NCBI RefSeq assembly: GCF_932276165.1
Contig: NC_063983.1
Span: forward strand, 7,261,501 to 7,325,500
Length of the DNA stretch: 64,000 nt
Source of the DNA: Plutella xylostella
Lineage: Eukaryota > Arthropoda > Insecta > Lepidoptera > Plutellidae
Reading direction: 5' to 3'
Of the stretch, positions 44,981-57,080 are shown piece by piece; position 1 is the stretch's first letter; every line of letters starts with the position of its first letter. The position numbers were made by a program, and so were the translations under genes. The notes below the pieces were generated by a model. It was not told the origin of the DNA and made no database searches. It saw only the letters and a list, made by a program, of their open reading frames with translations.

Positions 44981-45935
44981 GGGGAGACCGGGGACAAAAG
45001 TAACAGCGGGTAGAAAGTAACAAAGACTCTGTGGACTTCCCCAATAGCCTTAACTTCCCAAGCGACCGCTGGTAGTCAGCATGCGATGCCCCCCGCGCAT
45101 GATATCATTTTCCGTGCCCGTGCCGCGGTGCAAGGTTGTTTTAGTGAGCATTTCGTGATTTTACACACCAAAAGTAAGTTTTTGGGTGTTTATTCATTTA
45201 GTGTTTACGTAGAATTAAGATGCCAAGAACCATATGACTATTTGTTTATTGATTCATTATAAGATGGTCTGTAGCATGTCATAAATTGTTTTCGAATAAC
45301 ACGTGCTGTTTTAAAGTTATGTCGCCTGATATTTCAAAAATGGGGATGGGTACAAAAGTAACAGCTCGCGGCAGGACAAAAGTAACGAATTACTTTCGTA
45401 AGTTTGCCATGTCAAATTATATTTTTAATTTTTTTGTTGTTTTGATTAGATATTTGTGTCATAATATTGTATATTATGGCACAAATAAAACAACTTCTTA
45501 TCAGTTAGTCAGTTTAAAAGATGGATCTCATTTACAGTTTATATTAAGAAGTTTTTTTAGTTTTGTCAATAAGTCATAAGGTTTTTTTAGTTTCGATAGT
45601 TTTGTAAGAAGTTTTCCTAACTAAATAATTTGATTGTTTTTTTGTTCTTTCTTTTGAATCGTATTTATAACATTGGGCAGAATTTATGGGTTGTTACTTT
45701 CGACCCATGCCTTGTTACTTTCGTCCTGACCATGGGGTCGAAAGTAACGATTTCCCTTTTTTTTTTGAGGCTTTAGAAATGCTAAAATTCGAGGTGTAAT
45801 AAGTAAAGTAATAATGGATATTTGTAGACTATAAACGAAAGTTTTATATGACTATATTTATTTTATCGTAAATGTTATTAATAACGAGAAATCAGACAGA
45901 AACTACAAACTGTTACTTTTGTCCCCGGTCTCCCC
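44981..45935 (+). mobile_element. Non-autonomous TIR element, GGGGAGACCGGGG ends, AAAAGTAAC motif
   Basis: TA duplication (44979-44980, 45936-45937) and perfect inverted repeats of about 26 bp (GGGGAGACCGGGGACAAAAG plus TAACAG). ACAAAAGTAAC or its complement recurs inside near 45.01, 45.35, 45.38 and 45.69-45.75 kb. A GC-rich 5' part ends in a donor-like CAAAAGTAAGT (near 45.175 kb), parallel to the element at 35.2 kb. The 97-codon frame at 45.3 kb spans the motif repeats and is not a recognisable protein. Confidence 0.8.
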
Positions 45936-45959
45936 TAATCTAGTAATCTATCAAATCAT

Positions 45960-47580
45960 ATTACTACTACCATGGCTTAGTCCTAGGTCCTAGGGCCTAA
46001 AAAGACCAAAAAATTCAACCGACATCAGCAAGTATTAAGTAAATGTTAATCATGTCAATTTTGGAAACCATGAAATGTTCATAAATCTAGACGCGTAAAA
46101 ATACAATAAATTACTCCTAACCGTCCTAATACTAATCACACCCTAAAGTGTGAATGAGTGTGATACTCGATATGAGTTCATCTTGACAATCTACCCCACT
46201 CCAACAGTCTGAAGCCAAACGAAATTCAACTTAAACATTAAAGAAATTGTGTCTATATCGGATGTAAATATAAGTTTGTACTCACTTAGTTCTCGCACCC
46301 CTTAGATTGTAATCGCGCATATTATCAAAAGCTCTTTACATTATTTTCACGGCTGGTCGCGTTGATTATGATAATTTCGTGACAAATCTAAAGACTCGAA
46401 ATAACAATGTTGGCAACAATGCCAAATCAATGCGTGATTTTTTAACACATTGTTTTTAACCGTTTCAAGTTGCACGTTGGCACCGGTTAAGCTTTAATGG
46501 AAGGTGTAAATTTTTGTGATATCTTTACCTATTTATGTGCTAGTCTATCAATTCTAATTCCATTATATTAATAGTTAGACCATAGTTGAAAGTACTTATC
46601 ATAATTCAAACAATTAACTTTATCGACCTTAGTTTTATCGATGACAAATCATTCGTTAAGCATAGAACAACAACTTGGTTATGTTAATATTTTGGTTGTG
46701 ATAAGAGTTTAAACGATAGATACAGTGTTTAATCCTAAATGAATTCATCAATTTCCTTTCTTTACAGCCGTTTCTCATTTGAAAGTTTGTTTTTATAACG
46801 GATCCTGATTTTGTGAACAATGACGCGGTATGTATGAGGGTCGAACCGGCGTCGACCCTTCTAAATTTGAATTTAAATTTTTGAATTCCGAATGCATCGC
46901 CGCAGCGGTGATCGCGCGGCGGTCAACGCAATTTTACACTTTACTTGATACAAAAACCCCATTCTTTTGTGATGCCTTTTATGAATATAAACTTAGCGTA
47001 TTATTAACATTTATGAAATGTCTGGAAATAATATTATAGGTAACCTACTTAGTAGGGATCGGTGTCACATGCACTGGACTTGCACTAAAAATATAAACAA
47101 AAAAACGTTTAAAAAAAACAATGTTTTATTTTATGTACAATGTTTTGTTAAAACGAGTTAGTTTGAATAGTTCTGTCATATTTAAAAGGAATCGATCGAC
47201 GTAGGTAGGTAAATATGTTTTAAGACGGTGTTAGAAATTGGAAATTATAAGTTATAAGTGCGATAATTTCGGCAAAATATTTTTGTTAATGTAAAAAGTT
47301 TTAATTAGCTCCGAAATTGAAAAGCAATTTCTTTGGCAACAGCCTCGGCTTATGAATATGAGGTTCTGCGAATTTTAATCTAACTTTTATGGCTAAAAAA
47401 GTCGAATATAATAAAATATTATGTTTAATACTTATTCATTGAATTTTCTACAATATAAACACAATCGTACATGATTTTCTTACAGTAAATGATAATTATT
47501 AATTATCTACGTACTTATTTTAGTGCAGTAACTACATACTTACTTTAAAAAAATAAATGTTATGATTATGATATAAGTTA
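45960..47580. other. No gene supported
   Basis: AT-rich with short ORFs only. No clear repeat ends. Confidence 0.4.
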
Positions 47581-47597
47581 TGAATACTTGTTAAAGT

Positions 47598-47920
47598 GAA
47601 CTTGGTCTAGTGGTAGAAGCTTCGCTTCATGACCCAGAGGTCCCGGGATCGATTCCCGGGACCCTCAATTTGTGTTTAAAAATTTTGGTTCTAAGATTTG
47701 TTAGGACATAGAAGGCTGATCACCTGATGTCCGAAACAGTGAAACGATAAGTAAAGCAGTCGTGTCGGTCAATCCGTCCCATTGGGTTATGAGAGTGATG
47801 GAACAGAGAGTGCTCCTGTGTACTGCCCACACACTTGGGCACTATAATCTACTCCTGCGTAGATGGCTGATCTCAAATGAGATTGGCAGCCGTGGTCGAA
47901 ATTCGGCTAGGAGGACACAT
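47598..47920 (+). mobile_element. tRNA-headed SINE of a third family, intact with 13-bp target duplication
   Basis: TACTTGTTAAAGT flanks the element exactly (47585-47597 and 47921-47933). The head has CTTGGTCTAGTGGTAGAAGC and GGATCGATTCCCGGGACC; the body includes 'CTGATCACCTGATGTCCGAA', 'CGTCCCATTGGGTTATGAGA' and 'GTGGTCGAAATTCGGCTAGG'. An exact 13-bp duplication implies a comparatively recent insertion. Confidence 0.9.
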
Positions 47921-48049
47921 TACTTGTTAAAGTTATTAACCTATAATAATATTATTAAGTATATATTTTTTAAGTCAACCTCGTCCCTGAATCCTTTTCT
48001 TTAAAATGAAAAATTTAATTATACAACATAAAACTTCTCACTGTACGCA

Positions 48050-48205
48050 ATTATCATCAGCCAATAATCATCCACTGCTGGACATAGGACTCTCCCAATG
48101 AGCGCCACAACACTCGGTCCTCGGTCTTCCTCATCCAACCACTACTAGCTACCCGCCTAAGGTCGTCAGTCCAGCGGGTAGAAGGGTGTCCCACGCTGCG
48201 TCCAC
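48050..48205 (-). mobile_element. 5'-truncated RTE-type LINE
   Basis: Minus strand encodes the RTE end: GHPSTRWTDDLRRVASSGWM, RKTEDRVLWRSLGESYVQQW, then MIIG and a stop, followed by a GATGATAATTG tail. Confidence 0.8.
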
Positions 48206-48508
48206 GCAATTAGCTTGAGCATAACTATATGAACTATTCCAGGCACTTTTTCCTCAAGTTCTGACGGACAGGTATTCCCGGGGCAGTCTATGCCCTCACC
48301 GGGCACAATAGGATGAGAATTAGACGGCATTCACGAGAGGCCGCGCTGCGAACAATCACTCTTTTAGCGCCTTTCATTGAGTATGCGATGCGGGTTACTT
48401 TAGCTTCACAAAAAAGTAACAAATGAGAGAGTAGGTACGCAATGGGAAGGTATAATACAACGAGTTAGAGGAGAGGTTAGCACAGCAGCGCTCTGAAACT
48501 TATTTTTT

Positions 48509-48711
48509 ACTAGCTGTTCCCGCGAGCTTAAAAAGTTTTCCCGTCGGAATTCCGGGAGGTTAAAATAGTCTATGTTCTTTCTCAGGGTCTAGACTATAAT
48601 TATGTATACCAAATTTAATTCAAATCCATTCAGTAGTTTTGGTGTGAAAGAGTAACAGACAGACAGACAGACATACACAGTTACTCTCGCATTTATAATA
48701 TTAGTTAGGAT
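48509..48711 (+). repeat. CTAGCTGTTCCCGCG interspersed repeat, copy 6
   Basis: Nearly full length; a small deletion removes the CTTCGCTTCGCC part near the start. The end TTATAATATTAGTTAGGAT is intact. Confidence 0.85.
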
Positions 48712-48830
48712 AATTATCAGAGTGGGCCCCCTGCTAGATGTTATTCTACGTTTCTTATTGATATTCTTTACTGTGCGTTCAGAGCAATTTTAAGTCTGAC
48801 GCTTGTCTTATTATCGTCAATGATTGTTAG

Positions 48831-48970
48831 CGGTCGCTACACGGGTTCGTATCGACGTCGATAAACTCGTTTAATGCGCGTTCCACCAAGCATAGCGATG
48901 CCGCCGTATTTATGGCGGATCGCGATATAGTGACGTTTATCTACGTAGATAATGAACCCGTGTAGCGGCA
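48831..48970. mobile_element. Short TIR element (about 140 bp)
   Basis: GTCGCTACACGGGTTCGTAT at the left, inverse of GAACCCGTGTAGCGGC at the right; inner GATAAAC/GTTTATC also inverted. Confidence 0.75.
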
Positions 48971-49501
48971 GCAGTCATCCATTGCTTTAAGATTTATCAG
49001 CAAAACTTTGAATTTATATCCCGTTATCTATTTCGAAGTTAAGATGACAAATCTAAAAGATAAGTTGGCATTTTCATAACAAAGTCAGAAGTTAAATAAT
49101 TCTGAAAGTCCGAACAGACTGTTTCTCGTATTCCTGATCTCATTAGTTTTCAGAATAATAAAGTGTGGCACAACCACCTGTAACTTTGAGCTTATGAATG
49201 GCTGGCACAAATTCTGTAAAATGGCATTATGAGGTCCTATTAACTACGGTAAAGGATGTTCCACAATAGTTGGGAATGAATGAAATGAGAGTAAGTATAT
49301 AAAGCGTAGCCTAAGCCTATGTTTAGATCGTAGCTAAGAATAGGAACAATTAAAAGGGGCAATGAATGGAGACAAAAGGGAATTCTCGACGACGTTTGAG
49401 GCGTATGGTCAGAATGGTGTTATACGATAAATAAAGTAACAACATTCGTGCCTCGGCCTTGCTCATCTTGCCACTACTTGTTACCTATCTGAATATACTA
49501 T

Positions 49502-49686
49502 ACTAGCTGTTCCCGCGAGGTTCGCTTCGCCTTAAAAAGTATTCCCGTTTGAATTCCGGGATAAAAAGTAGCCTATGTTCTTTCTCAGGGTCTAGACCAT
49601 ATGTATACCAAATTTCATTCAAATCCGTTCAGTAGTTTTGGCGTGACAGACACAGTTACTTTCGCATTTATAATATTAGTTAGGAT
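49502..49686 (+). repeat. CTAGCTGTTCCCGCG interspersed repeat, copy 7
   Basis: Full start and end; the CAGA microsatellite is almost absent (TGACAGACACAG only), showing that the run is a variable part of the family. Confidence 0.85.
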
Positions 49687-50482
49687 TCAATATAGTGTAA
49701 GCTAGCCAACGTATGTATGTATTTTAACACAAAATAACAGTTGCAAATTATCAACAATTACAACTTAATTCTCTTGTTTCGCTGCTAGTGCAGGGTGCTT
49801 ACATAGATAATCGGGTTCCCTGTATCTACCTGAACCTACCGGTACTACTACCTACGGTATACTTTACCTATTTGGTACTTATGTTGTTCAAGCAAATATC
49901 AAGTTTTGCTTATACATTTTAAACGCAGCCCAAAAATTCAGGAGTAACTTTGGTTTTACGTGATTATACAAAAATATAGCTAAGTATTCACAAAGGCTCA
50001 CATGCCATTGCTACCTTTAAGTTAATGTGATAGACGCGAGTTTCGCACATCGCTGCGATATTGTCGTGAGGTTAGAGTGCCCCCCTTCATGTTTTAACAT
50101 TCATGGGCTTCCCTGAATTTCAGAGTATTGCAAAGTTATATTTTTTGAACCCTAAACAACGTTTGATTTTTATGAAAAATGTATTTTCGTGTAATCAAAA
50201 GTAACATTGATGTGCCGGACGGTAAGTGTAAGTGATGATGACATACCTGTACTGCTACTCTTGATACGCAAGACGGTTATTCATATTGCGTTAATATTGT
50301 GCTCGAGTCAGAACCAATTTCAATTTAGATTTGGTACTCTTGACGTCTATTTGGTTACAATTCGGTTTCACTTAAAATTTGGTTACGATTGTTTGAAACT
50401 TTTTTTACGACTTTGTGAAAGAATGAATGAAAAGGAAAAAATAACAAAAACTGTCGTGAATAGTGTCAAGTTGACACTATCG

Positions 50483-50845
50483 AAGCGTCTGTAGTCGAGC
50501 GGGCTTCAGTGATCGTAACTGATCACTGAGGTTAAGCAACAACTGGCACGGTCAGCCATTGGATGGGTGACCAATTTCAAGTGGTTCTTTCCTGGACGCT
50601 TCCGTGCTTCGGACGGCACGTTAAGCCGTGGGGCCCGGTTGCTGCTTCGGCAGCAGTCCTTAATCCTAGTCAGAGGCCTATACTGTATTTTATTTATGTA
50701 GCCTTGATGTATGTAACAAGTGTATCATTTGTTGGTCTTCAAATAAATAAATAAACTCTTTCAGCACAAGCTTGCTTGTGTTGGGGTCCACCAACCCGCA
50801 CTAGGCCAGCGTGGTGGACTAGGCCTAAACCCTTCCTTCATGAAG
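50483..50845 (+). mobile_element. 5S rRNA-headed SINE, mosaic copy
   Basis: The head GTTAAGCAACAACTGGCACG, then GTCAGCCATTGGATGGGTGA, is clearly 5S-rRNA-derived (internal Pol III promoter region). The body has 'GACGGCACGTTAAGCCGTGG' and 'GTCAGAGGCC'. Between about 50,683 and 50,755 the usual TCTGACAGTCGGG segment is replaced by AT-rich sequence ending in AAATAAATAAATAA. The body then resumes at AGCACAAGCTTGCTTGTG and stops abruptly inside CCTTCCTTCAT at the Harbinger fragment. Confidence 0.85.
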
Positions 50846-51033
50846 GGCTCTATGTCTCCACATAGTTCATCAAAAAATTCTTTTGTTGGTCGGTAATTAT
50901 CGACGAACTCCGCCTGTCCCATTTCCACTGATTCGTCCAAATATCTCACCATTCGCCGCAGATTTTTGCGCCTCCGAATATCTCTTCGCTGCGCATTGCG
51001 CAAAATCGCTATTCGTAGTGCTAAATAAGCCAT
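50846..51033 (-). pseudogene. PIF/Harbinger (HARBI1-like) transposase, N-terminal fragment
   Basis: From ATG at 51033: a basic N-terminus (RNAQRRDIRRRKNLRRMVRY), then 'EFVDNYRPTKEFFDELCGDI' and EPF, the FxxxFRxSKxxFxxLxxxLxP-type start of Harbinger nucleases. The catalytic DDE domain is missing; the frame runs into the 5S-type SINE. About 62 codons of transposase remain. An unrelated small host gene cannot be excluded, but the motif order fits Harbinger well. Confidence 0.65.
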
Positions 51034-51099
51034 AACACAGCACCTTTAGTCTCAAATACCAGTACCACACAAAACCACACAAAATCGCCACTCACAAGT

Positions 51100-54000
51100 A
51101 CAAATACAAGTAATAAAGTTACTTTTTTCTTCTTGCCTTAGCGATTGCGTATATCCAGTATGTTCAATATTGACAACTGTCAAAATGGCGGTCAAGAGTA
51201 CCAACTTGCGTTCGTAACCGAATTTAGACTAGTTCACCCGAAAACCACCAAATACGGTAGGCAAGGTGGCGCCACCATCGTGTTCCAGAGTGCCAAATGA
51301 CTCGAAGGCAAGCGTGACACAATTGATTGGCGTCGAGAGTACCACTACAGATCTTATTTCCACAGAGGAAATTCTATATCTGCCCTCATGCGTTCTCTAC
51401 AGCAACGACGCTTGAAAAATAAACATTCTGAAATTTTAAATTAGACAAAATAGAAGTAGGTACTATTAAAAGTAGTGAGTTCTTATTCAACCTCTTTGTT
51501 CTCTGTGTGCAATATTTGACAGTTCTGTACACTATGTTGTAACGACATCTATCGGCTTGTACAAAAACTCAACTGACAGCTGTCAAGGAAAACAGCTCAT
51601 TACATTTAATTAAATCCATAAAGTACCCGAATAGTTCAATCTTCACTAAACATCGTTAAATATATGCAACAGAACTTTCTCAGGGAAAATAAAGAAAGGG
51701 GTGCCTGCAGGGTCGTTGACCTCTATTGTACTTATTGTGTGAAGCGTATTAAGCGATGCTGGCATCTTCATGGGGCCTTGTTTTGGCCTAAATCCACCCT
51801 TTGTACCCTTTGTTAGGCACTTGTCCACATCTCGTGATGATACACCTTGCTTTCTAAACTAAATCTTCTGTACAGGGTGTCCTTTTTAATATTTTACATG
51901 TAAGTAACTAGTAAGCCTATAGAAAACTATGAATATGGTCATTAATCTTAATTTTTTTTAATTTAACAATAGATTTGATATGCTGATTGATAGGTAAGTG
52001 CTATAATTTTGTACTTAGGTTTTTACAATCGTTAACTTCATTACTGAGATGGTGTGTCGTGTACTGAATAGTTGAAGAAACAAGTGACTGAATCATTATA
52101 TTTATAAAACGGTTCCAATCAATCTAAAACGAATATGGTATGGTTATTATATAACAAGGTTACCTACATATACGCTATACTAATATACGTACGGTGATGG
52201 GTCCATGAAACTATTTCAGCTTAATTTAAACGTTGAACAAACCAACATGCAAATAGCTGAAAACAAAAACATATTTCAGTTACAAAAACATAACAGCCTG
52301 TATAAGAAATTAAATCATCCCGTTCAAAAAAAAATACAGAGACAATAAAGGGTTTAAATGTGTGAATAACAGCATCCTTTTGTACACTTTTGTTGTATTG
52401 TGGGAACCTTGCGTTATTCAGTTGTTCTAACTGGACAGCACTGGGTCATTCGTAGGGTATTGTTGCCTTGTATTGTCTGAAAAATATTAAAGTATTTAAG
52501 CTATTACCCATTATTTCAGTGAAATTAGATCGAGTTGAAGACAGGAGGGTTGAGATGGACAAGATGAATAATAAATAATGAATTTAATTTCGTCTGTTTT
52601 GCATAAACTTTTGAGGTGATGGTATTTTTTTTAGCCTAGGTATTCATGACACTAAAATATAATACTTTACTTTCTATTTAACATACATAGGTAACTTATC
52701 AAATGAAATTGGAGAATAAAAATATTGCTATTACCTAGGTCCTAAATAACTTCACACCACTTTATGTAACCTCATGTTAAGTGTCTCACATTCCACTGTT
52801 GGAAAGTTGAGAAAATGCCTGCCAATCCCCTTATTAACTTCTATGGTCTCTTAAGCTATTATTTCCTGCTCCTATTGCCTTTATCAATAAGCAATCAGGC
52901 TGCAAGCTGGTTGGACCTACTAATCTGCAGACGAGGAAAGCTAATACAACAATGCTAAGATTGCTCAGCCTATTGACAAGCCTGTCGATATTGCAATGGT
53001 GAAATAATTCGTGGAATTAGTCCACAATTACGCCGGTCGTACGAGCGAGTACCTTGAGGTCTATTATTGTGGGGAATTTCGCTTGCGGCTCGTCTGCAGC
53101 TTTGGCTACCTCAACTTGCCATTATGCTTTCTCTATGCCAGGAATCGGCAACTTTGGGTATCTAGTGTGGCAATCTTGTTATTTTTGCTGGTTAATTTGT
53201 CTACCCGCAAAATTACCCTATCAATTTCAATAATATTTATTGATAAATTTAAAAATTTACACGTCAATGAGATTTAGAATATATATACTTACTACACCTG
53301 TCTATAAGACAGCAAAAAGTAAAGGAGATAACACGCCACCTTGCGGAACACTGGATTCAGAAGTCGATGATTATTTAATGATGATAATTATCAAAAAAAA
53401 AATACAGTACACAATTACACATATGATAGATACCTACATTTTCGAACTAAGGTAGTATAAATTAGGTGAGGTAGGTCTTACAAACAAAACCTGGGGCTCA
53501 ATAGTTACCGACCCAGTGCCTATGCCGTCCGTTGTACATTTCATAAGTGTATAATTATTGCGTATATTGCCTGTTCTCGTAAATGGCGTTCTCAAAATTG
53601 GTATTTTGCTTTAGAGCTTGCTCCAAATTGCTCATGTTACGACCAGTGCCCGTAAAAATGCTTCCAGTTTTACATTGCTGGTGTGGTGACCTTTAGAACA
53701 ATAATTGAGATGGCCTTATTTAGAATCTGGTTTTCAAATACTTCTGATGTTTTTTTTTCTGCTACGAATCTCTGTTTTTTTCAGTTTGAATATTTTGTAT
53801 TCAATTTTAATGAATGTTTGATCATTGTGCAAGTTTTCTTATTAAATGTAGTTACATAAATCAACTGGAAAAACAATATTGTCAATATCATTTATTGTTA
53901 TATTTACTTACTTACATCATAAATTCATAAATAACCTGATATACTGTTTAAAGTGTGGGAAGATGATGTAACTATACTAGCTGCCCAATTCATAAAGAAC

Positions 54001-54640
54001 TTGGTTGAATAAAAATACACAACTTAACATAATCATACTTGTCCCTCTACTTACAAAAACTAATTAATGCATGCAACTCGAAATTGCAAGCTTCCAAATC
54101 ACCGAAACTTGTCTCGCCGAAATTCTAAAATCGAACTGGTTTTTCGGTAAACAAATCGCCATTCGATGCAAATGACCTTCTTCTGAACCGAAACCCGATT
54201 ACTCTCTCATCGGAAAGGCAAAATTGTAATAAAATTTGAAAAGTAGAGGTACTTGACCCAACTAAGACAATAATTTTGAAAACTTAAATTTAATGTTAGC
54301 TATGTATTAAAAGTTAAAACATCAAATATAAAAGCACAACTCGAACCACATTAATCCATAAGGAATAGGTATGTACTATATCTAGACCTAGACTATAGAT
54401 GTCCAAAATTCATGTTAGTTGGTGCTTGAATAAATTTAATACCTACATTTGATTGCCATAATTTTATTGATAACTTCATTCATAAGCATTACCATTACCA
54501 CATCATTAACCAATCCAGAATGTTGCCCATAATAATTTATATCATTTAGTATTGTTATATTCCTATTTCTAACCTATCAATTTAATATCAGATAACGTTG
54601 TCATTTATTTGTGTTTTAATAATTACCTATATTGCACGTA
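51100..54640. other. No gene supported
   Basis: Includes an ACAGGGTGTCC terminus at 51,873. ORFs of up to 90 codons are without recognisable domains. Confidence 0.4.
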
Positions 54641-54654
54641 ACAAATGCATTTTC

Positions 54655-54790
54655 AAAATTCAAATTCAAATTCAAAATATTTTATTTCGTAAACTTACAT
54701 ACTAGTTACAATAGTTGATAGGGCATCCTTTTAAGTATAAAGTACCTGTGCCAGGATACCCCGCTCTTCCATATACTGAGTACATTTTAA
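54655..54790. repeat. Interspersed repeat with AAATTCAAATTCAAAATATT start
   Basis: TTCAAATTCAAATTCAAAAT followed by ATTTTATTT, then 'GGGCATCCTTTTAAGTATAA' and 'GCCAGGATACCCCGCTCTTC'. The layout is of a LINE or SINE 3' end in reverse. The class is uncertain. Confidence 0.4.
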
Positions 54791-55106
54791 ATAGTTTACG
54801 ATAGTTTTAAACTATGTAGTTATTTACATTCAAATTTAGACTATAAAGATAAAGAAGATATAAAATAAAGAAAAAAGTAATTTACAAACTTTCATAAATT
54901 AGAAACTGTTTAAAATATGGTTATTATAAGGTTAGGTCAAGTTACATGTTTACAGGTAAGTTACAGGCAATCTAGGAACTCATTTATAAAACCTAACTTA
55001 ACATTTTGTTTCAAAACTAACATGTTTTTCTCACGGGAGCAATTTTTCGTTTCATATTATTTCTCTCCCGATAGTCCTGATAATCCCGTCTTCAACAAAC
55101 AAAGGC

Positions 55107-55175
55107 CGTAGGGATCAGGTGTAGCATCTGAGGTGTTACTGGTTTGGCAAATACGGTTCAAATTCCAGTCTTTTT
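55107..55175 (+). repeat. Decayed tRNA-like sequence
   Basis: GTGTAGCATCTGAGG and GGTTCAAATTCC at box A/box B spacing, followed by a T-run. No acceptor stem pairing. Confidence 0.3.
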
Positions 55176-56463
55176 TGCATTTATTAGTAAAGGGATTATT
55201 ACAGCTACTGTTTGGTATTAGTTTATAGCTTCAAGTAGCTTAGCAATCTAATTATGTAACATTATTTCTTTGTTCCAGGTAAGTAAAAACGATCACAATG
55301 AAGAAAGCCCTACAAGTCATCGTTCCGTAAGTTATTATTTCTGAGGGTCAAGTACCTACAGTAAGTAAACAAAATGACTCTTTAAACGGTTACTCAAATA
55401 GTCCAATAATTACCTCTCGGACAATGCACGTAACTTGGGATATTTGGAAATCGTTTGACATTCCTTTTTAGCTTAATTATAGGTCAGACTCTAACGATCC
55501 TTTACTGACCCTTTCTAACAACGCTTTTGTGTCAAACCCCGTTAAAGGGTATTCGGTTTTTGAATGTAGTAGGTAAGTACTTTCTTAGGTGCAAGCCACG
55601 AAATCTTGGGGTTGTTGAACTTGAACAATAAAAACGTGAAGTTGGAATTTCTAAGTCGCACGTGATTGATTAGGGGATGTTTGAATTATTGGATTTCTGA
55701 GAAAATATTCTAAATCTGCGATTTTTGTTCATAAAATATTTATTTAGCCGAGACTGGAGGTTGGAGCTAACTTTATTCAAAATATTTATTTGTGTCTTTG
55801 TTGATCTTTGAAGATTCAATAGATGTCTTTGTTATTTTTATCTGTAACTACCTACTCAATTTATGTTTTTAAATGGCAACGTTCAATAACATTTAACTGA
55901 CTTCAATAAACGATTACAATAAATTCTTACAACTATATATGACACTAACGTCTTTGATATTCAGAATGTTATTAATTATTCGATTAAATAAAAATCCAAC
56001 CGGAGGATATAAAATAAAAGTCTAGTCCCTACTTAAATGTTATATTTATGGATAACAAGAGAAGTTAAACGTCATTTAAAAAAGTGACTTCACCTTAATC
56101 AGTTTGATTAGAGAAATGCCTATCATTTTTCAATTCAAATTTGAAAAAAAACCCTTTCAAAGATAACGATCTTTTCCGTTCCCAATCGCGCTATTATTCA
56201 CAGGTGGTTCTCGCTGCGATATCAGGGGTATTATAGTTCGCCGTTCTCGACCTAAACTCATGTAAGAATTATAGCTTATATGATAATTATCCTCCAATTT
56301 TTTTAATCAATTGTTTTTTATTCGTTAGCTTTGATGAGTTTTGCCATCTGTGTTGAATTTCGCTGCAAACATGACACCCTCGTTGGAGACCCGACTACCA
56401 TAATGTTACTGTGTTTAATCTTAAAACGAAGGATTGTGCTAATCTTAATTGGTTTCCGCCATT

Positions 56464-56479
56464 ATGTCCCAGGAAGATG
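56464..56479 (+). CDS. Weak candidate 5' exon end (MSQED) with splice donor
   Basis: GCCATTATGTCCCAGGAAGATG is followed by GTAAGTAGG. The ATG context and donor are good but only five codons are present, and nothing else supports transcription. Confidence 0.2.
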
Positions 56480-56627
56480 GTAAGTAGGTTTATTTATTTA
56501 TAATTTATTTTCAACGAAACACTTATCTTAATTTACAGCTAACACTCACACAGTGCATTTTTCACTTTAATAGATATTTTAACTGTGCAATATGTTTTAT
56601 TATATAAAAGTTAAAATAATTTCAAAA

Positions 56628-56969
56628 TACAATCATGCAAAAAAAATAATAATATAAAAATTCAAACAATAAATAATCCACAACATGCTTCGTCAATATA
56701 AAAATAAAAACATAATTTTTTCTGTAATATACATCGTCAAATCACTAGAATAAAAACATCAGCAACGTGGTGCTTCGTCAAAAATATTACATTATAAATA
56801 ATAATAATATATCTAGTAAAATAGGCCACCCCTGGTCGTACCTGGCTCAAATGTACCCATTATGCTAGCTGCATTTCCGCGCTGTATAGCCACGGATATC
56901 CTTTGAGACAGGTACGACCCGGAGCGACGGTCAAAACCCCTATCTCGCAGTCGTCGGGATATTGCACGA
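56628..56969 (-). mobile_element. Second 3' end of the RT/endonuclease retrotransposon
   Basis: Matches 5995-6350 closely, covering the last codons and the whole 3' UTR, and breaks off at GCACGAATTA into an ATTT microsatellite. It shares TGCAAAAAAA at the 3' terminus, which fixes the family's end. Confidence 0.85.
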
Positions 56970-57080
56970 ATTATTTATTTATTTATTTATTATTTCACTC
57001 CACAGTACTTATACAAAGTTATAGATGTACAATCAGGTGGACTTAATGCTGAAAGCATTTTCCACCAGTCAATTTATTTA
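56970..57080. repeat. Interspersed 3'-tail repeat, second copy
   Basis: ATTT repeats around 'GGTGGACTTAATGCTGAAAG' and 'CATTTTCCACCAGTCAA', as at 8.21 kb. Read together with 57.08-57.56 kb it may be one LINE 3' region; a 146-codon minus frame there has no domain I recognise. Confidence 0.55.

Noticed and set aside
50500..50580. 5S rRNA-like sequence
   Set aside because: Diverged from functional 5S rRNA and fused to the body shared with the SINEs at 30.0 and 37.0 kb; it is a SINE head.
55440..55475. GTTTGACATTCCTTTTTA, resembling the 3' end of the Y RNA-like genes
   Set aside because: No complementary GGAATGTC-type 5' strand, no upstream ATCCTA box and no TATA at the right distance.
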